Positions 1-8,590 of a stretch of DNA of 32,212 nt are shown here, piece by piece; position 1 is the stretch's first letter, and every line of letters starts with the position of its first letter. Position numbers and translations under genes: made by a program. This DNA is from an uncultured Bacteroidota bacterium. Its GTDB lineage: Bacteria; Bacteroidota; Bacteroidia; Chitinophagales; LD1. The DNA is taken from the NCBI GenBank assembly GCA_903919075.1, contig CAIXGR010000094.1, positions 1 through 32,212 on the forward strand, given 5' to 3'. The notes beneath the pieces are model-generated. The model was not told the origin of the DNA. It saw only the letters and a list, made by a program, of their open reading frames with translations, and searched no databases.

Positions 1-241
1 CGTTGCAATCGGTATTGAAAATTGTTAGGCCTGTTGCGGGGTTAGAAATTGCATCTCTTTGGCTGGCACTAATTCTTGGCAATAAAGCGCCCATGTTAGT
101 AAAGTCAATATCCAGACCATCTGAATTATCAGCGGGTGCCCCTGAACTATTAATAGCCACACCTTGCTGTGCGTTTACAGTATTGTACGGGCATACACTA
201 AGGCCTATCAATGCAATTGATAAGTATATTATTTTTTTCAT
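1..241 (-). CDS. Secreted repeat/tail-fibre-like surface protein, 5' fragment
   Basis: This gene is read leftward from an ATG at 241 and runs off the left edge, so only the first 80 codons are visible. The protein begins with a signal peptide (MKKIIYLSIALIGLS, then a likely cleavage near NAQ/QGV). It continues with a region of the form GVAINSSGAPADNSDGLDI, then LLPRISASQRDAISNPATGL and TIFNTD. That pattern is the usual N-terminus of large secreted Bacteroidota proteins, often adhesins or tail-fibre/collar-domain proteins with a T9SS C-terminus, though the C-terminus is outside the window. Function beyond 'exported structural or adhesive protein' cannot be read. An ATG at 248 is in another frame and was not used. 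No TAnnTTTG promoter was found upstream. Confidence 0.75.
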   Translation of the reverse strand, partial: MKKIIYLSIALIGLSVCPYNTVNAQQGVAINSSGAPADNSDGLDIDFTNMGALLPRISASQRDAISNPATGLTIFNTDCN

Positions 242-640
242 AATTCATGGGTTTAGTTAGTTATGATAAGTGCAATATACTTGATTTAATTAGAGAATGC
301 AATTTCCTCTGCATTTCCTTTAGCACATTCACCCTCTGGCATAGTGGCATTTAAAGTAAATCAACATTCGGTAATAATAGCGTACGTTGAAAATCACCGG
401 GTTACCTTAACAAATGAGAACATTTAATAAGATTTGCATATATTTTACTATTTCTAAAATCTTTTTGTAACCAAGGTATTTTGACGAATGAAGGCGAACT
501 TTGTGGCATTTTTGAGCATGGCAACCGAAGGAGTAATTCTTAATATACTTTCATTTAGCTATAGCTAAATGAGTAATACAGAAGAAACTACTATACATTA
601 TCATAATTACATATCCGTATACAATAAATTAAAAATATTG
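242..640. other. Intergenic region of about 400 bp, no credible gene
   Basis: AT-rich spacer between the 5' end of the leftmost gene and the 3' end of the acyltransferase gene. It holds a perfect 22-bp palindrome at 551-572 (listed separately) and an AT-rich imperfect inverted repeat at 617-646. Two tiny plus-strand ORFs (26 and about 46 codons, from 488 and 570) have no support. No promoter matching the Bacteroidota consensus was found for the flanking minus-strand gene. Confidence 0.6.
551..572. repeat. Perfect 22-bp palindrome
   Basis: Two 11-bp arms (TCATTTAGCTA and its exact reverse complement) abut with no spacer. There is no T-tract on either side, so it does not look like a Rho-independent terminator. 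A dimeric DNA-binding protein site or a replication/recombination cruciform are possible readings; nothing in the sequence decides between them. Confidence 0.7.
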
Positions 641-1927
641 TTATACTTTAAACGGGTTTCTAATTACATAATCTTTAGGTTTAAGATTAGAGGTAAAAGT
701 ACGCACTAGGAAGAAATTTAAGAATGGATTAAAATGTTTTAAATACCCGTACATTGGTGACGGAACAGCCCCGATGGTGCTTTTTATTTCAGGGGCTGTT
801 CTGCCAAAATGAAGCTTTTCCACAGCATTTACTATTCCAAATGATATCATATCGTACAACATATGCTGGTAAAGATGAATAGGTTTACATTTTTCTGGAT
901 TCATTCCGGTATAATGCACTTCCATTTTTTTTCCAAACTGATAAAGTGAAATAAACCCTATCATTTCATCATCCTTAAAATAACTAAAAACCCTATACGT
1001 ATAGGGCAAAGACTTTTTTTGCATTCTGAAATAATCTTTTTCAAGTGTTGCCAGTTTAAACTCCGCCCGCGACATTACATCCTGATATAATTCAAATAAT
1101 TTATCTTCATATTTCTCAATATCACTTTCAGTTAATTCTTTTTTTATTACACCATTTTCATTACACAAGGCAATAACTTTTTTTGCTCGAACACGATACT
1201 TTGAAGAAAGCGCATTTAAATAATCATCAAATGATTTCCATTCGGGCTTTAGCTTAATGCCCATGTCTGCCTCAACGGTTATTTCATTAAAGCCGTTTTC
1301 TACAAATCCCTTATCGAAATCTGATTTGGGCTGGTATAAATCAGGAATTAAAATGCCTTTTATTTTATCATCGGTTTTTGCAACTTCATCAATTGCTTTA
1401 AGAAGCAAAAAGCTGCGCTCTTTTTTACTAAGGCTATGTTGGAAGTAAAAGCCATTTTCACCAGTCATAAAAACGTTGCCGCTTACTAGCAATTTAACGT
1501 TGATACGACTTACCAATAGCTTGCTTATATATTTAATAAATCCGTATAAATATTTTTTAAACCCTGCGGGAGATTCGGGGAAATAATTCAGTAAGTCGTT
1601 ACCGGTAAACCGTACTACCTGAAAATATACTATGCCAACCGTTAAATCCTGATTTTTAATAAAGGCATATTTAAACTGCATATTGTGCTTTTGAGATTCT
1701 TCAATTAACCTCAATTGCCCATATAACATAAAAGGATTAGACTCTGGCACCAACTGATTCCATTGCAGTTCAGGAACCATATTTATGGAATCATAAATTG
1801 CGAAAGAAAATGATTTCACACTTTCAATGCCGGTTGAACAGGAAGATGACAAACTTGTACTCACAAAAAAACAATTTCTATTAAATGACGGACAACCGAT
1901 AAGAAAATTTTCTTTCTTTAAAAACAT
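641..1927 (-). CDS. FemAB/GNAT-like acyltransferase family protein
   Basis: A 428-residue cytoplasmic protein with no signal peptide or membrane segments. The start of the conserved part reads VPELQWNQLVPESNPFMLYGQLRLIEES (approximately residues 51-78), the pattern 'W..LVP..NPF' seen at the N-terminus of Bacteroidota FemAB-like/GNAT-fold proteins. The C-terminal half carries GNAT-like features: a charged helix with SSKYRVRAKKV, then FSYFKDDEMIGFISLYQFGKKMEVHYTGMNPE, resembling the strands that form an acyl-CoA or aminoacyl donor pocket. Relatives transfer acyl or aminoacyl groups to cell-envelope precursors, but substrate is not known for this subgroup. The first 30-40 residues are poorly conserved in character, so a later start is possible. 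It lies 61 bp downstream of the methyltransferase gene on the same strand and may be co-transcribed. Confidence 0.6.
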   Translation of the reverse strand: MFLKKENFLIGCPSFNRNCFFVSTSLSSSCSTGIESVKSFSFAIYDSINMVPELQWNQLVPESNPFMLYGQLRLIEESQKHNMQFKYAFIKNQDLTVGIVYFQVVRFTGNDLLNYFPESPAGFKKYLYGFIKYISKLLVSRINVKLLVSGNVFMTGENGFYFQHSLSKKERSFLLLKAIDEVAKTDDKIKGILIPDLYQPKSDFDKGFVENGFNEITVEADMGIKLKPEWKSFDDYLNALSSKYRVRAKKVIALCNENGVIKKELTESDIEKYEDKLFELYQDVMSRAEFKLATLEKDYFRMQKKSLPYTYRVFSYFKDDEMIGFISLYQFGKKMEVHYTGMNPEKCKPIHLYQHMLYDMISFGIVNAVEKLHFGRTAPEIKSTIGAVPSPMYGYLKHFNPFLNFFLVRTFTSNLKPKDYVIRNPFKV

Positions 1928-1988
1928 TTCAAATGTAAGGAAAGTTTAACGGCCCGTAGGCGCAAATACGGTGAGGTAAAACAGGCAG

Positions 1989-3209
1989 CTATTTTTTTCT
2001 AAAAACAACTATGCGATTAGTATTAGTTCCAGATTTATTATTCCCTACACCCCATATATTCGCCGTTTTAGTAAAGTTTTGCTGGTTAATCATAACACCA
2101 ATACAAGTAAAACCTGAATTTAACCCCATTGGTATTACTGCTTCTTCCAACATTACACTTGCATTGCGCACCTCTCCTACTTCAAATGCTACTACACCTC
2201 CTTTTTTAGTTATTCTATATAATTCATCAAACACTTTTTGCATCTTTTCCGACCACTCATCAACTGTTTTGCTCATGGTTATTTTTTCCGCAACCTCATT
2301 TACATTAATATCATTAAACCAACAACGCAACCAGTTATCTGTAGCATATTGAACAACATTTAAAAATGGTGGTGACGTAACGGTAAGCGAAACTGTTCCA
2401 GATAATATAGCCTTGGTTTGTGCGGCGTCCTCATTTAAGAATTTAGCAGATGTATTTTGGAGATTCTTAATATCCTGCTCACCAATATTTTTAAGCAAGG
2501 CTTTTGATTTACGAATGATAAGTCTTTTTACATCTCGGTATTCGGGCTTTTGTTTCCTGTCTCGGTTTATTTTTTCCTGCCTTTCTGGAAGCAGTGCTTG
2601 ATTGGGAGGCAAAGTATAAACCGAAAAAAATCCTTTTGAATGGCCTGTAAGGCGATTGGTAGCCACCATTCTTATCCATCTATCTATATGGTCCTGCTTC
2701 TTCGTAATCAATCGCCTTTTTAAATAATTTTTCAACGAAACAATTTCATGCTCGGTGTCGCGATGATAAAACATCGACAAATCAAGATTAGCCTTTACAC
2801 CTTTTTTAAATAAAATATTATCTATTCTATTCTGTACTTCATCAAAATGCGGAATATTAAGCCGGGGGGTTGTTAATATAAGGCTGATTGGATTTACATC
2901 ATTCGCAATAACCCTTCTTTGCATCAATCCAGCCTCTATTACCGTTGTGCCTCTGCCATTAAAGGGGTCGTATATAATATCATCCTTCTTTGTAAAAAAA
3001 TCTATAAAAAAACGAGGTAACTGCGGCTTAAAACAAGCCCTATATGATACTTCGTGTAAGGCATTTGCCTGCCTTTGCTGTGCAGTCCAAAACTCATTAA
3101 TAAAAACAGGAAAAGACAGGCCTTTTATAACCATGTTTTTACAGTTGGTTCGAGGGCTGTTTTTATAAAGCCTGAATTGCCGCAGATGCTCCTGAAAAGG
3201 CTCTTTCAT
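1989..3209 (-). CDS. Orphan DNA methyltransferase (N4-cytosine/N6-adenine type, permuted motif order)
   Basis: A 406-residue amino-methyltransferase. The S-adenosylmethionine-binding motif DPFNGRGTT is at residues 81-89, followed by IEAGLMQRRVIANDVNPIS. The catalytic motif TSPPF is at 278-282, followed by LNVVQYATDNWLRCWF. The proline-rich S/T-PP-F/Y motif is characteristic of enzymes that methylate exocyclic amino groups. Here the SAM motif precedes the catalytic motif, the reverse of the common beta-class order. The N-terminal FWTAQQRQANALHEVSYRACF (split over residues 40-60) is probably part of the conserved core. No restriction endonuclease or specificity subunit is adjacent, so it is either a solitary methylase or acts elsewhere. 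An RNA-guanine methylase (Trm11-like) is a less likely alternative because those carry D-PPY rather than TSPPF. Confidence 0.8.
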   Translation of the reverse strand: MKEPFQEHLRQFRLYKNSPRTNCKNMVIKGLSFPVFINEFWTAQQRQANALHEVSYRACFKPQLPRFFIDFFTKKDDIIYDPFNGRGTTVIEAGLMQRRVIANDVNPISLILTTPRLNIPHFDEVQNRIDNILFKKGVKANLDLSMFYHRDTEHEIVSLKNYLKRRLITKKQDHIDRWIRMVATNRLTGHSKGFFSVYTLPPNQALLPERQEKINRDRKQKPEYRDVKRLIIRKSKALLKNIGEQDIKNLQNTSAKFLNEDAAQTKAILSGTVSLTVTSPPFLNVVQYATDNWLRCWFNDINVNEVAEKITMSKTVDEWSEKMQKVFDELYRITKKGGVVAFEVGEVRNASVMLEEAVIPMGLNSGFTCIGVMINQQNFTKTANIWGVGNNKSGTNTNRIVVFRKK

Positions 3210-3318
3210 TATAAATACTAAACCTGTTTGATTGGCCTTATTAAGTAATGCCGCAAGGTAAATATTAAGGCGGGGTTTAAAAAATTGGACAAATATTAGC
3301 TACTGTCGGTTTTTTTTA

Positions 3319-3326
3319 TAAATTTG
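3319..3326 (+). promoter_or_regulatory. Putative -7 promoter element
   Basis: TAAATTTG matches the Bacteroidota -7 consensus TAnnTTTG and precedes the DksA-like gene by 75 bp. No TTG is found at the expected -33 distance (the nearest, 3285-3287, is too far), so this is only a partial match. Confidence 0.4.
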
Positions 3327-3401
3327 CACCCCTTAATTTTTGGGCTTTAGTGACACAGCCCGATAAAGAATTTGGTTTGATTCACAGCTAAATTTCTAAA
3401 C

Positions 3402-4217
3402 ATGGCAAAAGTAAAAAGCAAGAAAAAGGTAGCTCCAAAAACAAAGAGTAAACCTGTGGCCAAAAAAGTTTCAAAGCCGGCAAAAAAAGTAGCACCTAAA
3501 AGCAAGAAACCAGCACCTGCTAAAAAGGTTAAAGCTAAAGTTGTAGCTAAAGGCAAACCAGTTGCTAAAAAAGCAACTGCAAAACCCGTAAAAAAAGTTG
3601 CTCCTAAAGCCAAAATTGTAAAGCAAGAAAAAAGGGTTGAGCCTAAAAAAGTTGCGAAACCCACTGCTGTAGGTAACAAAGTAGTAGCGAAACCCGTAAT
3701 GAGCAATAATATTGCGCCCAAAGCAAATAATGGAACAAAACCTGCACCAAAAATAAATATGAAGAAAACAAAACCGGAAAATGAATTAAACATGCGCTAC
3801 AGCGACGAGGAGTTGAAAGAATTTAAAGACCTTATTGACAAAAAATTAATTGCTGCTAGAGAAGAATTAAAAAATCTTAAAGAAGCTTTGGATAACCATA
3901 CCGAAAGCCAGGTTGGCAATAAAGCATGGAATATGGAAGAAGGCACGGATACTTCAGAAATGGAATATCTGATGAACCAGATTTCGCGCCAGCACCAATA
4001 TATCAGAAACCTTGAATTGGCTATGATAAGAATTGAAAATAAGACTTATGGAATATGCCGTGTTACAAGCAAATTAATACCGAAGGAAAGACTTCGGATT
4101 GTGCCACACGCTACATTAAGTCTTGAAGCTAAGATGACGCGTAAAAAAGAAGATGTAAGCCCTGGAGCAAGTTTAGCAGCACCGCCTACTGATTTTTCTG
4201 AAGGCTTTGAAGATTAA
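3402..4217 (+). CDS. DksA/TraR-like protein with Lys/Ala/Pro-rich N-terminal tail
   Basis: A 271-residue protein in two parts. Residues 1-125 are an extremely basic low-complexity tail of Lys, Ala, Pro and Val (AKKV, PAKK, APK repeats), like the tails of histone-H1-like bacterial proteins. Residues 131-245 form a DksA/TraR-type unit: a long helical hairpin (YSDEELKEFKDLIDKKL... to LELAMIRIENKTYGIC) followed by the remnant of the zinc finger, GICRVTSKLIPKERLRIVPHATLSLEAK. The family's C4 zinc ligands are reduced to a single Cys219; the other three positions are Thr/Ser/other, so zinc binding is unlikely. In relatives the coiled-coil tip enters the RNA polymerase secondary channel and modulates transcription. 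The tail may add DNA or nucleoid binding (inference). It ends at a strong terminator. Confidence 0.8.
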   Translation: MAKVKSKKKVAPKTKSKPVAKKVSKPAKKVAPKSKKPAPAKKVKAKVVAKGKPVAKKATAKPVKKVAPKAKIVKQEKRVEPKKVAKPTAVGNKVVAKPVMSNNIAPKANNGTKPAPKINMKKTKPENELNMRYSDEELKEFKDLIDKKLIAAREELKNLKEALDNHTESQVGNKAWNMEEGTDTSEMEYLMNQISRQHQYIRNLELAMIRIENKTYGICRVTSKLIPKERLRIVPHATLSLEAKMTRKKEDVSPGASLAAPPTDFSEGFED

Positions 4218-4241
4218 TTAAGCTGACATATAAGATAAAAT

Positions 4242-4275
4242 AAAAGCACCCGGTCGTTAAACCGGGTGTTTTTAT
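4242..4275. terminator. Bidirectional Rho-independent terminator
   Basis: Stem CACCCGGT (4247-4254) and ACCGGGTG (4261-4268) with a 6-nt loop, flanked by A-rich DNA on the left and a T-run on the right. A-T pairs extend the stem outward. It can therefore terminate the DksA-like gene on the plus strand and the convergent histidine kinase gene on the minus strand. Confidence 0.9.
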
Positions 4276-4323
4276 TTTATACAAATCAGAAATTTGCTTT
4301 TTGCATATTTGTGATAAACGGCC

Positions 4324-5850
4324 TTACACTTTAGGAATTATAATTCTGAAAGTTGTTCCTTTTCCAATCTCCGATCGTTTTACAAATATTTTTCCGCTGT
4401 GGTATTCTTCTACAATTCGTTTGGTTAACGAAAGGCCTAACCCCCAACCCCGGCGCTTGGTAGAGTAACCGGGTTCGAAAATTGTTTCGAATTTATTTTT
4501 GGGTACGCCTTTGCCCGTATCAGTGATATCGATAATTACATTTTTCAAATCCGATGAGGCTTCAACATCAATCTCTCCTTCGCCGTTCATTGCATCCAAT
4601 GCATTTTTTAGAATATTTTCAAGCACCCAATCAAAAAGTTGGTTGTTAACCTTAAATACCAAATTATCCTCACAATAAATATTCATTTGCACTTTATTGC
4701 TCGCACGCCTGCGCATATAATTTACGTTTTTCTCAATACATTCCTTCACACTTTCTGGTATCAGCTGCGGCACTGAACCTATTTTTGAAAATCTTTCGGC
4801 CACCAGAGACAAACGGCTTACATCGTTTTCAAGTTCAGAAAGTATATCCTCCTTCCCTTTCATTTCCTTCATCTCGCGCAAATTTTCTATCCATCCTTCG
4901 AGCGATGAAATTGGGGTGCCTAATTGATGGGCAGTTTCTTTAGCCATACCTACCCAAACTAAATTTTGCTCTCCTCTTCTTGCATAACTGAAAGCCAGAT
5001 ATGCTATGATAAGAAAGGCAGCAAAAATGCCGAGCTGCACAAATGGAAATAGTCGGAGTTGCTTTAAAGTGTCGGAATCATCATAGTAAATATATCTGAA
5101 AACGCCCTCACCTAAATCGGCAACTACCGGGTCATGGGCTTTTTCCATTTGCTTTATAAGCGCAGTTACATCTTCGGGCTTCTGCATTTTTGCGGAGTCA
5201 ATATTTCCGTAATTAATTACATTCTGTTTTCCATCAGTAAGTATTACAGGGGTTGAAGCAGTATTCATTACTACTTCTTCAATAAAAGTTTCAATCAAAT
5301 CATTTAAGGTTTGCTTTAATTTGGTGAACAGATTAGAGTCTTTATAATAAATGTAGTTTTTGCTGCTTTTATAATTCAGGATTTTATACTCAATAGTTAT
5401 TGGCGGGTATACCGAAAACTGAGCGCGCACAGCCGGGGGCAGTTCAGCAAATGTTTTTACATTCTTTGCAATTTCTATATTTCGCGCGCCATGTATATTG
5501 CCATCCTCATCGGTAAGGATGGTGGGTATATCGTTATTTGAAGTAACTATATCATTAAAAAAAGTTGTTTCATCATTATTATCAACTGAAAGCAAAAATT
5601 TTGTTGCTTGTGTGTAAACACTAACTTTTCTTCTTTCGTCTTCGGCCAATTTGGTAAATAATTCTTTTGTGTAGCGAACCAACCTTGCCTTTCGTGCAAT
5701 AGCTTCGGCCCATAGCTTTGCTTTATGCTTTTCATCGTTAGCCATTTTATTGGCCAGGTGGTTAGTATATAAAACTGTTGATGTGCCTAGAAATGTACCC
5801 AACAGCAACAGTATAAGTTTAAGATTTGATTTATGGGCGTATATATCCAT
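4324..5850 (-). CDS. Membrane sensor histidine kinase (orphan)
   Basis: A 508-residue sensor kinase. A transmembrane helix at about 10-28 is followed by a roughly 240-residue extracytoplasmic sensor region and a second helix at about 266-288. The dimerisation/phosphoacceptor segment reads GMAKETAHQLGTP with His308 as the predicted phosphorylation site. The catalytic ATPase domain shows the N box ENILKNALDAM (411-421), the G1 box DITDTGKGVP (441-450) and the G2 box GWGLGLSL (468-475). HQLGTP rather than HE[LI]RTP and the absence of a HAMP domain match a Bacteroidota kinase subfamily. No response regulator gene is adjacent, so its partner is encoded elsewhere. The neighbouring upstream gene on the same strand (AsmA-like) ends 45 bp away, so co-transcription is possible. 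The sensed signal is unknown. Confidence 0.9.
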   Translation of the reverse strand: MDIYAHKSNLKLILLLLGTFLGTSTVLYTNHLANKMANDEKHKAKLWAEAIARKARLVRYTKELFTKLAEDERRKVSVYTQATKFLLSVDNNDETTFFNDIVTSNNDIPTILTDEDGNIHGARNIEIAKNVKTFAELPPAVRAQFSVYPPITIEYKILNYKSSKNYIYYKDSNLFTKLKQTLNDLIETFIEEVVMNTASTPVILTDGKQNVINYGNIDSAKMQKPEDVTALIKQMEKAHDPVVADLGEGVFRYIYYDDSDTLKQLRLFPFVQLGIFAAFLIIAYLAFSYARRGEQNLVWVGMAKETAHQLGTPISSLEGWIENLREMKEMKGKEDILSELENDVSRLSLVAERFSKIGSVPQLIPESVKECIEKNVNYMRRRASNKVQMNIYCEDNLVFKVNNQLFDWVLENILKNALDAMNGEGEIDVEASSDLKNVIIDITDTGKGVPKNKFETIFEPGYSTKRRGWGLGLSLTKRIVEEYHSGKIFVKRSEIGKGTTFRIIIPKV

Positions 5851-5895
5851 TGTAACAGTCTAAAGTAAAAAAATAGAAGCAAACTATGCGTCTCA

Positions 5896-8463
5896 TCACT
5901 TTTCAGTTGAATCAAAGTCCATAAACTGAGGCTGGCTTTTTACATTAAAATATTTATCCTCTCGTTTTCTCTCGTTTTCATCAATAATATCTGCTTTGTT
6001 ATTAATCAGATTTTTTAAATTTTCCTTTTCCTTCTTAAAGTCTTCCTGGATTTTTTTTCTCGAGGCCTTTTTGTCCAGCTTTATTTTTGGATTTGCAAGG
6101 TCCCCTGTCATGCTTAAATACAAATTCAGTCCCTCGTAAGGGTCATCTTCCATATATTCAATATTATCCAACTTACGATTAAATTTCTGGGCCAGTAGTT
6201 TGTGCAGGTTAATTTTAAAATGGTAATCAACTGTATTATTAAAATAATGATAACCCTCTATCATCAGGTTTAGCGCGCTCGATTCAATTTCGAATTGTGG
6301 TATATCCATACGTTGGTTCGCAATTTTTATTGTGTTGGCTAGCTTTGCGAATTTAATATCCTGCAACTCTGTAACTCTTATAAACTTTGAGGCAGCTCGT
6401 AATGGTTCGAATTTAATGAGTTCACCATTCGCTATATCAAAGTCTATAATGGCATTCAATGAATTTGCATCTAGTTGGCTGTAATTATTCCATTTTGAAT
6501 TGAATGAAATTGCTGCGGTAAGCGTGCCTTTTAAATGCTTATCGGTAAGCGTGGTTTGGCCGAAATTTTCGCATTCGCTGAAAATTTTTGTTACATTCAA
6601 ATTAACCGCGCGTATATCGTAACTCATATTCATCGAGTAGTCATCGCCGAACGAAAGCCTTCCATTTGCTTTAATATTACCATCCATGCCCTGCATTTGC
6701 ACATCATTGCATTGAATGATACCGGGAGACACCTGAATATTTCCTTGTAAATTATCAAACTCAATTTTTCTGAAAAGAAACTTTTCTATTTGTATATCAA
6801 TATTCCCTTGCATATTCATTACTTCGCGAACATCGATTTTACCGGTAGCAGCGGCAACGGCCGCGGCCTTACTTTGATTTTTCTTATTATAGGTATCAAT
6901 AATGCCAGAAAGATTCAATGTTTTAATTTTAAGTGCGCCATTTACAACCAGCACAACATTATTGGCATTCCTGTTTACGCTTAGGTTATAGGCAAAAGCA
7001 AGCAAGTGGTGTATATCGCCTGTAAAAGATGCCTCGGTGCTTAAAAAGTTTGTGGTAACATTATCTACTTCAATAACCTGATCGTTGTATTTCATCAGAC
7101 CATTAATGTTGCCATACGTAGTGCCATTTTGCTGAAATTCTACGCCACCAAATTTAAATTCACCGCTGCCCGTTAAAGTTGAATTTTCGATATCTGAAAA
7201 ATCCTTCTTTCTTCCTTTTATATGGAAATTATTAAACGTAATAGTGCCGCCAAAATCGCGGATTACACTATCCGGAATAAAAGTTGATAACTCTGATACG
7301 TGAAAAACACCGTGAGCAAAAAAATCAAATGAGGGGTCGGATAGATTGAGAATGCTAAGCTTAAAATTAAAAGGCGATTCGTTTAACATGCAATTAAAAT
7401 TGCTGATAACTAAATTACTAGTGCCCTTTTCATCCATTTCGTATTTAGCGGTGGCATTTACTTTTTTTAATAATTTATTGTATCGGCCTAGTTTTAACTC
7501 GCTATTCTTAATATCTGCACTAACATCAACATGCGGGAAAGAACTTTTGTTAATCATACCTTTCACATTAGCAGTAATTAAATAGGCTCCACTCCCTTCA
7601 GCCTCCGCAAATGATGTTCTGTATTTTTCCGGAATGAGACCAATCAGCTTTTGAATGTTTTTGCCTTCGTTGATTAATTTAAAATCGACCTGAGTGCCAG
7701 CTTTAAGCAATGTAAAAAAACCGCTAATACCAAACTCACTTCCATCTATATCAATTGCACTCTTTTTAAAAGTGTATTGCGCGTTATCGTTATTTACTGC
7801 TAAAACAATTTCAGCTTTTATTTTTCGTTTTGCAATTAGTTGCTGGTCCGATGAAGTTACGTTATTCACCATAGCGTTAATGCTGGTGGTTAAATCAAAT
7901 GCTTTGCTACTAAAGTCTCCTTTTAATAAAATCTCCTTTACATCAACATCAGCAAAAGTATATTGTGTGTTGTCGTTGTAAGTAAAATGTACATTCTTTA
8001 CCTCTGCCTTTTTTAGTTGCACAGCAAGGCTACTGCTGGTACTTGAAGTATCTTGTGAGGGCTTAATAATTTCGTAATTTGCATTACCATGTTCGTCTTT
8101 ATATATATTGATATCGCCGTTGGTAATAAATATTTTAGTCAGTTCTATTTTATCGCCAAACAAACTAAACAAGTTGCACAGCAACGAAAACTCTTCAACT
8201 TTAAGTAGTTTCTTATCCTTTCGCAGTTTATCATCAATAACCAAATCTTTAAATGTTAATGAGGCATAAGGGAAATGGGTAATAAGCGAAAGATGAATAC
8301 CTCCATTAACTTTTACAGGCACAGTAACCTGCTTATTAATCGCTGTTAAAATTTTTTGGGTTATCTTATCCTGCATAAACCAGCCCAGTAACCCTGCACT
8401 TAGAAGTAAAACCACAATTACGCCTGTAAACACAAGCATAACTTTCTTAATCCGTTTATTCAT
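5896..8463 (-). CDS. AsmA-like envelope protein
   Basis: An 855-residue protein with a single N-terminal transmembrane helix (about residues 8-31, VMLVFTGVIVVLLLSAGLLGWF) and a large extracytoplasmic portion. The first 120 residues follow the AsmA N-terminal pattern (ITQKILTAINKQVTVPVKVNGGIHLSLITHFPYASLTFKDL, spanning roughly 34-74). The rest consists of many short amphipathic beta-strands of the kind that build the repeating beta-groove of AsmA/TamB/VPS13-like lipid-transfer proteins. It ends in a charged coiled-coil-like tail rich in Lys and Glu (about 795-855). Relatives contribute to outer-membrane assembly and bridge the envelope for phospholipid transport. Length is typical for Bacteroidota members. 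It is divergent from the protease operon. Confidence 0.85.
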   Translation of the reverse strand: MNKRIKKVMLVFTGVIVVLLLSAGLLGWFMQDKITQKILTAINKQVTVPVKVNGGIHLSLITHFPYASLTFKDLVIDDKLRKDKKLLKVEEFSLLCNLFSLFGDKIELTKIFITNGDINIYKDEHGNANYEIIKPSQDTSSTSSSLAVQLKKAEVKNVHFTYNDNTQYTFADVDVKEILLKGDFSSKAFDLTTSINAMVNNVTSSDQQLIAKRKIKAEIVLAVNNDNAQYTFKKSAIDIDGSEFGISGFFTLLKAGTQVDFKLINEGKNIQKLIGLIPEKYRTSFAEAEGSGAYLITANVKGMINKSSFPHVDVSADIKNSELKLGRYNKLLKKVNATAKYEMDEKGTSNLVISNFNCMLNESPFNFKLSILNLSDPSFDFFAHGVFHVSELSTFIPDSVIRDFGGTITFNNFHIKGRKKDFSDIENSTLTGSGEFKFGGVEFQQNGTTYGNINGLMKYNDQVIEVDNVTTNFLSTEASFTGDIHHLLAFAYNLSVNRNANNVVLVVNGALKIKTLNLSGIIDTYNKKNQSKAAAVAAATGKIDVREVMNMQGNIDIQIEKFLFRKIEFDNLQGNIQVSPGIIQCNDVQMQGMDGNIKANGRLSFGDDYSMNMSYDIRAVNLNVTKIFSECENFGQTTLTDKHLKGTLTAAISFNSKWNNYSQLDANSLNAIIDFDIANGELIKFEPLRAASKFIRVTELQDIKFAKLANTIKIANQRMDIPQFEIESSALNLMIEGYHYFNNTVDYHFKINLHKLLAQKFNRKLDNIEYMEDDPYEGLNLYLSMTGDLANPKIKLDKKASRKKIQEDFKKEKENLKNLINNKADIIDENERKREDKYFNVKSQPQFMDFDSTEK

Positions 8464-8507
8464 TTGGGTGAATTTAAAGCAACCGATGCAACTAATTATT
8501 ACTCTTC

Positions 8508-8524
8508 ATTAACACGGTGTTAAT
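8508..8524. promoter_or_regulatory. 17-bp palindrome between divergent genes
   Basis: ATTAACAC-G-GTGTTAAT has perfect 8-bp arms around one central base. It lies in the 127-bp region between the divergent AsmA-like and protease genes, 45 bp upstream of the AsmA-like start and 66 bp upstream of the protease start. That position and symmetry suit a dimeric regulator binding site. No regulator gene is adjacent. Confidence 0.45.
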
Positions 8525-8590
8525 TACCATAATACAGGCATAGTTTCGAGTCCAAAAAAAACTATTTTCACGCGTTAGTAACCAGACTCT

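Noticed and set aside
488-568. 26-codon plus-strand ORF in the left spacer
   Set aside because: Too short, no recognisable motif, and its end runs into the 22-bp palindrome.
617-646. Inverted repeat considered as a terminator of the acyltransferase gene
   Set aside because: The arms are purely AT-rich with a bulge, it overlaps the stop codon, and no T-tract follows.
570-710. About 46-codon plus-strand ORF beginning at the palindrome
   Set aside because: It overlaps the acyltransferase gene antisense, has no family features and no promoter.
3347-3793. Antisense frame encoding a hydrophobic Phe/Leu/Ala protein
   Set aside because: It is the complement of the Lys/Ala/Pro-rich tail of the DksA-like gene; low-complexity sequence produces a long antisense frame by composition.
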